DNA of 64,000 nucleotides from Stenopsyche tienmushanensis. Taxonomy: Eukaryota; Arthropoda; Insecta; Trichoptera; Stenopsychidae. Shown one piece after another: positions 56,312 through 64,000 of this stretch (positions within the stretch are counted from its first letter, which is position 1; the number at the start of each line of letters is the position of its first letter). The position numbers and the translations under genes are program-made. The notes below the pieces were generated by a model that worked only from the letters and a program-made list of their open reading frames with translations, made no database searches and was not told the DNA's origin. The DNA lies in the NCBI GenBank assembly GCA_008973525.1, contig WACJ01000247.1, positions 496,001 through 560,000 of the forward strand. The letters are read 5' to 3'.

Positions 56312-59300
56312 ATGGACGTAACTAGAGTGGCTGCCGAGTACGGATGCTTCTCGGATTCTTCCATCGATAGCTCTTTATTTCAGACTATATACAAGAAAAG
56401 GGTAAGTGAACTCTTATGTCCTGTTTTCATGATTATCTCGACATCGAGTGTGCAAAGAAAAGCTAGTTGGCTCTCTTTTATTGGCGATCATAGGTCTGTT
56501 TGCCCATTCGGCGTATCTAGAAATAGGCTTCTAACAATCGGACGTCACGCTAGAATACGTCCAAAGAATATGATCCGAGTTCATGAATAGATATCTGCGT
56601 GGACAATCCAGAACCGGCGATTCCAGCCAAATTTTACTAACGAGGCCATAAGTCGTCCGTGACTTGTGAGGAACTGGGAAACCCAGTGATTTGGAATCAC
56701 CCAGCGATAACGCGGTACGGTTCCTAGCTGATTTGAAGAATTGACAACTGTCTATTGTAACTTGATGTTACTCTGGGAGTTGCCGCTCAAAATTGTTATT
56801 CAGTAAAATGCACCACAAAACCGAGCCAAAGATCGAGCCTTCTGGGCAACCCTTGCTGAGATCCGCAATCATCTTCTTTCAGGAGTAAAAATATCAAATG
56901 AAGCGAATCAATCCTGTTCTGAGTGGGTATTAGACTCCACGATGCCCACCAATAAAACCCCAAGGGGAGGAGCCAACTCTATGCCCGTGAGCAACGGTTG
57001 AACCCCTTGGGTAATGATGTGGAGTAGAGGTGTGTGAAAATAACCTCGTCGGTTTGCTCATCAAACGCTGCTGGGATAGCCCAGCTAACATGAGTTGGGT
57101 GCGCAGGTCACCCTGTACTGCATACCCATAAAAAGATGTGTGGAACAGCCGATTACAGTAGTTGGTGGAGATTGTGTCAAAGGCTTACCACTATCCTCAA
57201 CAACCTAGGTAAAAAGGAGAACACGGCGACTCGTTTCTGTAGCTAGGTACTAAGAATGACCGTACCGATACGAGTACCATGGGGATGGGGTAGCCCCTGC
57301 AGTACTACTGCTACTTCTTCATTTTTTCTAAAAGTAAAGCATAAAAATACTATAGATTTGTCGAATATCAATTTGCTTTTTGCTTATCCATTTCAGAAAC
57401 GCATTGCGTGCCAATTGGGAAAACACAGCAAGTCTTCAAAGAACAACATTGACGGTTCTGTCGATAAAACGCCCCGCAAAAAACCGAGGGATCTCGATTT
57501 CTGCAGAACCCTTCTTGAATTGGGTAAGTATTAATACATACATGGTAGCACATTTTGTTATCTTCGTTGAATATTCAACACGCAAATTCTTTGATCAGAT
57601 TGCGATGTGAATAAGAGAGACGAGAGAGGATGGACAGCCTTACACCACGCGGCTGTCGCGGGCCACGAGAACATTCTGCGGCTTCTGCTACAGCGGGGGG
57701 CCGACCCCAACATCAAGACTCTTCGAAACAAATACAATCTACTTCACATCATAGTCTTGAAAAAACAACTCCATCTGGTATTTTATTCATTTCACTTTTC
57801 ATCTCCTTCATATTAGTCGCCCTCAAAATAGATTTATCTCACGACAAATAGATTAGAAAGAAGAAGAAAGAGAAAACGTCACATAATCCATTAAAACCAT
57901 TACAAGTATCAAACTGAAATACCTTGCAGATTTCCTGTCTAACATCTTCGAATATTCGCATCAACTCGAGAGACTTCAGAGGTCGAACGGTCTTCCATAT
58001 GATTGCGGACGAAGAGCTGGAAGAAGAAGTCCTCACTCGAATTGCAAGTTTGGGGGAGATCCAAGTCGATAAGCGAAATAGAGAACAAGAAACGCCACTC
58101 ATGAGAGCTGTCAAAGCAAACAACATCGCAGCGATTTGCGGACTGATTAAAATAGGTGCACTTCATCGAAGATATTTCGAAATGCCATCTGAACATTTAG
58201 AAACTTATTCAAAATGTTGCGAGTTTCAGGTGCCGATATCAACCTTCAAGATTCGCACGGAAAGAGCCCTTTGTATATCGCCACTGAAGCACAAAACGAA
58301 TTAGCTATTAAAACATTATTCAGTCATAGTTCCGAAACACCCACTTCTCACAACCCATTTCTGCGTTATCCAACCGCATTGCATCTTGCCGTTGGTAAGG
58401 AATACGACAACACCATTGTAAGTCCCTCATCTTAAATCATCACTCGCGATACTTGAGTTCTCTGTATCAATTCAATTTGATTTCAGCTGTCTGCGTTGCT
58501 GGCTGATGACGATGAAATTGACATACCCAATGACCGTGGCCTGACACCGCTCTTGATGGCAGTCCGACTTAACAATTCAGAAGCAACGCAAATCCTTATT
58601 CAGGCGGGAGCTGATACATTCCCTGGGGAGGCTAGGGGTATATGTCTCAGTATTTTGTATTATACGTTTACTATAAATAGCTTTGTCATAGGGTGCAAAT
58701 CTCCAATTTCGGTTGAACCCTTCCACTTTGAAGAAGGTGGAAGAACTTCATTCCAGCTACAAGGCTTTGATGGAGATGTGTTTGTTTCTAGAGCATGACA
58801 AAAATCAGTTCGAGGATTATGGCCACGGCTCTCAATCAATATACACTTCGAAGGCGTCGGTTGCCATCCTCATCCCCGCAAGGCTTCTTTACCCATTAAG
58901 AATGAAGACCACAACCCTTTTTATTTATTCACACCCAGGATATACGTCTTTGCGGGTAAAATTTTGTAAAAAAAAACTGAACCCCACATCTATTATATTT
59001 CATATCGATGTACCCATTATTAGAGTTGAGGTGTAGTAAATACATCACCGGTAGGGAAAGATTTTTTCCCTCGCTGTACTAACAATAATATTTTTATCGT
59101 ATTAAATCAATATTTTCAAATGAAATAGGTGATGCAGCTATATCGACGGCTCTATCACATAAAAATTGGAGGATTTTAGCAGATTTAACTGGTGAAAAAA
59201 GTTACATTTTAAGTCAAACGATGGATATTCTTGCAACAGCAATTAGTTTGCGCAATGTAAGTATATTATTGCTGTATTCTTTTTACCGTTGTTGTTGTTC

Positions 59301-59445
59301 AGAAAGACTTTTAAGTCTGGTAACATGTTACAGGTTAATTTACTCAGTACTTTAATCAGACTTGGAGAAATAATACGAGATAAGCATATAGTGCAAGCCA
59401 TAGCATCAAAAGATGATGATGTGTTGAATGTCATCATAAGAAATT
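56312..59445 (+). CDS. Ankyrin-repeat protein, multi-exon gene (3' end may lie further on)
   Basis: Ankyrin repeats are protein-binding scaffolds; partner and pathway are not recognisable here. Proposed exons: 56312-56401, 57397-57523, 57599-57777, 57930-58155, 58230-58417, 58487-58637, about 58692-58900, 59129-59256 and 59334-59445. Junctions 1 to 6 are in phase with GT...AG ends. The first exon starts with ATG directly after an acceptor-like TTATAG, so a 5' noncoding exon is likely upstream. Ankyrin hallmarks include GWTALHHAAVAGHENILRLL with GADPN (exon 3), ETPLMRAVKANN (exon 4), GADINLQDSHGKSPLYIA and TALHLAVG (exon 5), and GLTPLLMAVRLNNSEATQIL with GAD (exon 6). Exon 7 is coding-like (frame containing NPSTLKKVEELHSSYKAL) but is one base out of phase with exon 6, and a dispersed repeat starts near 58960. 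Exons 8 and 9 are in phase with each other but exon 9 ends in phase 1 without a stop, so more exons are expected. Intron 1 holds an R1-like reverse-transcriptase remnant. Confidence 0.83.
56770..56930 (-). pseudogene. R1-like non-LTR reverse-transcriptase relic in ankyrin intron 1
   Basis: The minus strand reads KKMIADLSKGCPEGSIFGSV and LWCILLNNNFERQLPE. The motif GCPxGSxxGxxLW is diagnostic for R1/jockey-group reverse transcriptases. Flanks on the left (56450-56760) may be further relic. Confidence 0.65.
57040..57265. repeat. Dispersed repeat flanking the RT relic
   Basis: Blocks CGTCGGTTTGCTCATCAAACG, GGAACAGCCGATTACAGTAG and GCGACTCGTTTCTGTAGCTAG in outline recur at 54750-54960, 22345-22400 (inverted) and 15095-15160 (inverted). 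Probably the 3' or coding part of the same non-LTR family. Confidence 0.5.
58960..59070. repeat. 90-bp dispersed repeat in the ankyrin gene
   Basis: Same block as 14510-14610. It lies between proposed exons 7 and 8 and obscures the exon 7 donor. Confidence 0.55.
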
Positions 59446-59930
59446 GTAAGTGCATCGCTAAAATAGCGAAATGTTCACATTTAATTGTTCTTATTAATGC
59501 AATTAACTTATCATTAATAGCATTAATTTAATTTATTTATTTTATTTTATTAAATGCATTAATATTTCTGATCGATCGTCTCAATCCAAGTTTACCCTGT
59601 GTGTTTCTGTTCTTTGTCGATGCTCGTACTGGAAACTGAACACGTTTCAATTCGAATAGCATATCAGTCGGAATCATTGGGACACAGCCTCTTCTTAAAA
59701 TTTTTCATTTCAAACTGTAGCTCCGATGATATTATTCATCTTTTTTTTCACTAAAAACCTGGTACAGTTGCTACATGTTGTGGCGGATTTCTGTTTCAGA
59801 GAAGAATTATAGGCACGCCAATTTTCAGTGTTAAAATATTCAGTTCAAATATATTTTTATATAGAATGATAAACTAACTGAATGTTGTCCTTATGTTTTG
59901 TTCGTGTGTTTACGTGTCATTTAATGAATG
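59446..59930. other. AT-rich DNA after ankyrin exon 9
   Basis: Donor GTAAGT at 59446, then AT-rich intron-like sequence. A TTTCTGTTTCAG acceptor-like site at 59790 leads to an exon that stops at once in phase 1, so no exon is proposed. Confidence 0.4.
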
Positions 59931-59934
59931 CCTT

Positions 59935-60609
59935 TACATACAATTCATATAAAAAATCACTTTTGAATTTTATCTCGCTGATAAACGTACCACACATTGA
60001 AAACCACTGTTTTGTTTAAATATATCGGTGAAGTAAGCTCTTTTGGAGGCACCACTAAAATTTTGTTTCAATCTATTAGCTGGTTTAAGAATTATATCAA
60101 TTTTACGAAAGAAGTAGAGTTTCATGAATTTTAGCGCGGATCATTCGTCTCGTCGTTCGTATTCGTCCTTAATATATTTTTGAGGCAATGATAGCACCTC
60201 ATATCGTGTTGAATCCTGGAGTTTATTTCGCTATTGATTGATTTGTTATGTGTGAAGATGCATCCAACTGGCTTTTAGAATACATGAATGAGTGATTTGT
60301 TTATTTATTGATTTGGATGTGGTTGCTTAGCAACGCGCGCTTAGTTGGAAAGCTACGCGATGTATTGGTGTGGGAGTGAGAGGTAAGGATGCGTGCCCTC
60401 TCCCTCACTTCGTATAGCGACTGGCTCCCCGCCGAGCACCACTACGCGCCAGCCGTCCAGCGCGGCCTTGGCTGACGAAGCCGAGCGCTTCAACAGACAT
60501 TAGATTGATAGCATTATCGTCTCTCGGTATAGTTGACAAAAGGCTTTGTTTACCTTAGCAAATTTTGGACAGCCGGACGGATGGACATTGATTTTTATAT
60601 ATATATAGA
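59935..60609 (-). mobile_element. Long Helitron variant next to the satellite array
   Basis: The minus-strand start TCTATATATATAAAAATC is at 60609; the body runs to about 60231, followed by a linker and the 230-bp repeat (59935-60145) seen also at 38500 and 16600. The 330-bp satellite begins just beyond its start. Confidence 0.6.
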
Positions 60610-60640
60610 TTTGTAAATTTAATATACGTATTTTACATAT

Positions 60641-61885
60641 AATCCAAATTTAAAATGAAATTTATCCCAAATTGATTTGCATCCAACGACGGCAAAATCA
60701 GATTCCGGAGATTTATTCGTGCAAATAAAATTTGTGCCCGTATTTTGAAATTCACGATGTGCCTGACAAAGAAACAAGGACAGTTTTTAGAAGTTTTACC
60801 GTATTTTTAATATTGAACTGAAAAATTAAACGAAAAATTCTCTTTTTTTTGTTAACATGCCTATTTTTTCTTGAAATTTCAATGTTTCGATATGCTGGAT
60901 GGCATGATTTTGAAAAATATGCTTTTTAGATACTCATTTCCATGCTGGACGTTTGAAAAATTGTCAATAGTATACGTGTTCACTTTTTATTTAAAGAAAA
61001 ATTTATTTGAATTCATCGACGGCGACATCAGATACCGAAGATTTTTACGTGCAAATAAAATTTGTGACCGTATTTGGAAATTCACGATGTGCCTGACAAA
61101 GAAACAAGGACAGTTTTTAGAAGTTTTACCGTATTTTTAATATTGAACTGAAAAATTAAACGAAAAATTCTCTTTTTTTTGTTAACATGCCTATTTTTTC
61201 TTGAAATTTCAATGTTTCGATATGCTGGATGGCATGATTTTGAAAAATATGCTTTTTAGATACTCATTTCCATGCTGGACGTTTGAAAAATTGTCAATAG
61301 TATACGTGTTCACTTTTTATTTAAAGAAAAATTTATTTGAATTCATCGACGGCGACATCAGATACCGAAGATTTTTACGTGCAAATAAAATTTGTGACCG
61401 TATTTGGAAATTCACGATGTGCATGACAAAGAAACAAGGACAGTTTTTAGAAGTTTTACCGTATTTTAGATATTGAACTAAAAAATTGGACGAAAAATTC
61501 CCTTTTTTTCGTTGACTTGCATATTTTTTCTTAAAATTTTAATGTTTCGATGTGCAGTTTGGCATAATTTTGAAAAATATGCTTTGTCCATACTCATTTC
61601 CATGCTGGACGTTTGAAAAATTGTCAATAGTATACGTGTTCACTTTTTATTTAAAGAAAAATTGATTTGCATCCCACGACGGCGACATCGAATTCGTGAG
61701 ATTTTTAAGTGCAAATGAAATTTGTGCCCGTATTTTGGAACTCAACGTGCCTGACAAAGAAACAAGGACAGTTTTTGGAAGTTTTGCCGAATTTCTAATT
61801 ATGAACTACAAAATTGGACGAAAAATTCTCTTATTTTTCGACGTAGATAGCGGACCGCCCTGTGTCAGCGGAAATTTCGAAGGAA
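60641..61885 (+). repeat. 330-bp satellite array 1 (four units)
   Basis: Units start near 60672, 61001, 61331 and 61661 (ATTTGCATCCAACGACGGC or ATTTGAATTCATCGACGGC), giving a 330-bp period. Units 2 and 3 are nearly identical, 1 and 4 diverged. Each unit has an open frame of about 90 codons, but it is bounded by several stops and shows no protein-like conservation of third positions, so it is a by-product of the repeat. Confidence 0.88.
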
Positions 61886-61920
61886 AGTTATTTTAAAATA
61901 AGATATTCATTCTAAAATAC

Positions 61921-62210
61921 GATCACGTAATGACATCTCAGGGCGAAAATATCCTTTTTTTTTCAATAAATCTATATAATTAATCAAAAATCGATCACGT
62001 AGTGACATCTCTGAGCGAAGATATTCATTATTTTTTACATAAATCTAAATATTTTTTCAAAAATCGATCACGTAGTGACATCTCTGGACGAAAATATTCG
62101 TTATTTTTTACATAAGTCACTAAACATGCCAAATTGAAGGAAATGTGGAAGTAAAAATATTTTAAAATTATATATTTATGCAGAAAATCGATCACGTAGT
62201 GAAATCTCTT
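61921..62210. repeat. Short irregular tandem repeat (GATCACGTAGTGACATCTC)
   Basis: Four copies at 61921, 61993, 62066 and 62190 (spacing 72, 73 and 124). Between them CACTAAACATGC and AATTGAAGGAAATGT also repeat. It begins right after satellite array 1. Confidence 0.7.
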
Positions 62211-62279
62211 GGCAAAAATATTCTTTTTTTTCCATAAATCACTAAACATGCAAAATTGAAGGAAATGTCGAAGGAAAAT

Positions 62280-62510
62280 TCTTTTGAAATTAGATATTAG
62301 GTAAAACGGAAAGAAATAATAATTTTTTTTACAAACACAAAAAATGGATTTTAAAAATTTGTATGCAATATTATTCAATAAAATAATTTCCAATTGTTTT
62401 CAATGACCTTCTTCCATAGTTTAGGCAATTTTTCAATGCTTTTTTTGTAGAACTCTGCTGGTTTTTCGTTGAAGAATGAGTCTATGTCAGTCGAGTCATT
62501 TAATTAATGC
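62280..62510 (-). pseudogene. Mariner transposase C-terminal relic
   Basis: On the minus strand FNEKPAEFYKKSIEKL, then PKLWKKVIENNW and a stop, typical of the mariner C-terminus, followed by an end-like TTAGGTAAAACGGAAAG at 62299 in the plus reading. The rest of the element is absent, replaced on the left by a tandem repeat and on the right by the Helitron duplication. Confidence 0.65.
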
Positions 62511-62603
62511 CTTTACATACAATTCGCTGTTCGAATTCGTCCTTAATATATTTTGAGGCAATGATAGTACCTCATATCGTGTTGAATTCTGGAGTTTATT
62601 TCG

Positions 62604-62982
62604 CTATTGATTGATTTGTTATGTGTGAAGATGCATCCAACTGGCTTTTAGAATACATGAATGAGTGATTTGTTTATTTATTGATTTGGATGTGGTTGCT
62701 TAGCAACGCGCGCTTAGTTGGAAAGCTACGCGATGTATTGGTGTGGGAGTGAGAGGTAAGGATGCGTGCCCTCTCCCTCACTTCGTATAGCGACTGGCTC
62801 CCCGCCGAGCACCACTACGCGCCAGCCGTCCAGCGCGGCCTTGGCTGACGAAGCCGAGCGCTTCAACAGACATTAGATTGATAGCATTATCGTCTCTCGG
62901 TATAGTTGACAAAAGGCTTTGTTTACCTTAGCAAATTTTGGACAGCCGGACGGATGGACATTGATTTTTATATATATATAGA
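62604..62982 (-). mobile_element. Helitron duplicate, 2,373 bp from the previous copy
   Basis: Appears base-for-base identical to 60231-60609, shifted by exactly 2,373 bp, and again is followed by satellite units. See the finding on the duplication. Confidence 0.7.
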
Positions 62983-63013
62983 TTTGTAAATTTAATATAC
63001 GTATTTTACATAT

Positions 63014-64000
63014 AATCCAAATTTAAAATGAAATTTATCCCAAATTGATTTGCATCCAACGACGGCAAAATCAGATTCCGGAGATTTATTCGTGCAAATA
63101 AAATTTGTGCCCGTATTTTGAAATTCACGATGTGCCTGACAAAGAAACAAGGACAGTTTTTAGAAGTTTTACCGTATTTTTAATATTGAACTGAAAAATT
63201 AAACGAAAAATTCTCTTTTTTTTGTTAACATGCCTATTTTTTCTTGAAATTTCAATGTTTCGATATGCTGGATGGCATGATTTTGAAAAATATGCTTTTT
63301 AGATACTCATTTCCATGCTGGACGTTTGAAAAATTGTCAATAGTATACGTGTTCACTTTTTATTTAAAGAAAAATTTATTTGAATTCATCGACGGCGACA
63401 TCAGATACCGAAGATTTTTACGTGCAAATAAAATTTGTGACCGTATTTGGAAATTCACGATGTGCCTGACAAAGAAACAAGGACAGTTTTTAGAAGTTTT
63501 ACCGTATTTTTAATATTGAACTGAAAAATTAAACGAAAAATTCTCTTTTTTTTGTTAACATGCCTATTTTTTCTTGAAATTTCAATGTTTCGATATGCTG
63601 GATGGCATGATTTTGAAAAATATGCTTTTTAGATACTCATTTCCATGCTGGACGTTTGAAAAATTGTCAATAGTATACGTGTTCACTTTTTATTTAAAGA
63701 AAAATTTATTTGAATTCATCGACGGCGACATCAGATACCGAAGATTTTTACGTGCAAATAAAATTTGTGACCGTATTTGGAAATTCACGATGTGCCTGAC
63801 AAAGAAACAAGGACAGTTTTTAGAAGTTTTACCGTATTTTTAATATTGAACTGAAAAATTAAACGAAAAATTCTCTTTTTTTTGTTAACATGCCTATTTT
63901 TTCTTGAAATTTCAATGTTTCGATATGCTGGATGGCATGATTTTGAAAAATATGCTTTTTAGATACTCATTTCCATGCTGGACGTTTGAAAAATTGTCAA
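63014..64000 (+). repeat. 330-bp satellite array 2 (runs off the window)
   Basis: Same unit as array 1; unit starts near 63045, 63374 and 63704. The first part matches array 1 exactly with an offset of 2,373 bp. Confidence 0.88.

Noticed and set aside
60871..63843. Repeated open frames of about 90 codons starting MKFQCFDMLDG
   Set aside because: They follow the 330-bp satellite period exactly and are bounded by clustered stops; the frame exists because the repeat is copied, not because it encodes a protein.
1..64000. CRISPR arrays, rRNA genes, bacterial operons
   Set aside because: No regular short repeats with unique spacers, no rRNA sequence and no ribosome-binding-site-led gene clusters; intron-containing genes and eukaryotic transposons throughout.

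Overview
This window is eukaryotic, AT-rich (roughly one third G+C by eye) and dominated by mobile-element debris. Genes are split by spliceosomal introns with GT...AG ends, and the repeats (mariner, piggyBac, hAT, insect-type Mutator, Helitron, tRNA-derived SINE, Gypsy-like LTR, R1-like non-LTR) are those of an arthropod, most likely an insect. That placement is an inference from repeat content and gene style; no marker gene proves it.

Two genes are well supported. A complete five-exon tetraspanin lies on the + strand (47229-51242, 248 codons, four membrane segments, CCG motif). A multi-exon ankyrin-repeat gene lies on the + strand (56312-59445, nine proposed coding exons, one junction unresolved). 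Two small two-exon genes have in-phase junctions but no recognised family: 12069-12509 (+, 120 aa) and 17377-17671 (-, 82 aa, 46-nt intron). Partial cellular-looking exons occur on the minus strand at 24299-24481 (possible last exon with a membrane segment), 27719-27756 and 44041-44091 (both possible first coding exons ending in good splice donors).

Region by region. 1-4.4 kb: mariner-type remnants and unique DNA. 4.4-6.8 kb: a 2,356-bp hAT composite with perfect 8-bp target duplications, holding an LTR and a Helitron. 7.2-8.1 kb: an unassigned coding-like stretch. 8.2-17 kb: unique AT-rich DNA, a Helitron-type end, the 12 kb gene and a hAT transposase remnant. 17-24 kb: the 82-aa gene, hAT MITEs and other repeats. 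24-28 kb: a Mutator remnant, an inverted second copy of the 5 kb composite, a piggyBac-type MITE and a first exon. 29-36 kb: hAT MITEs (one nested in another), a SINE with a 12-bp target duplication, and unique DNA. 37-41 kb: two inverted deleted mariners. 42-46 kb: a GC-rich first-exon island and MITEs. 46-51 kb: the tetraspanin gene with MITE-filled introns. 52-56 kb: Helitrons, a SINE, piggyBac and mariner remnants. 56-59.5 kb: the ankyrin gene. 60-64 kb: 330-bp satellite arrays, each preceded by a Helitron, duplicated 2,373 bp apart.

There is no operon-like organisation. The cellular genes appear unrelated to one another and sit as small islands between, or are interrupted by, nested transposons. 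The most informative signals are transposon insertion junctions with intact target duplications, which allow relative order of events to be read.
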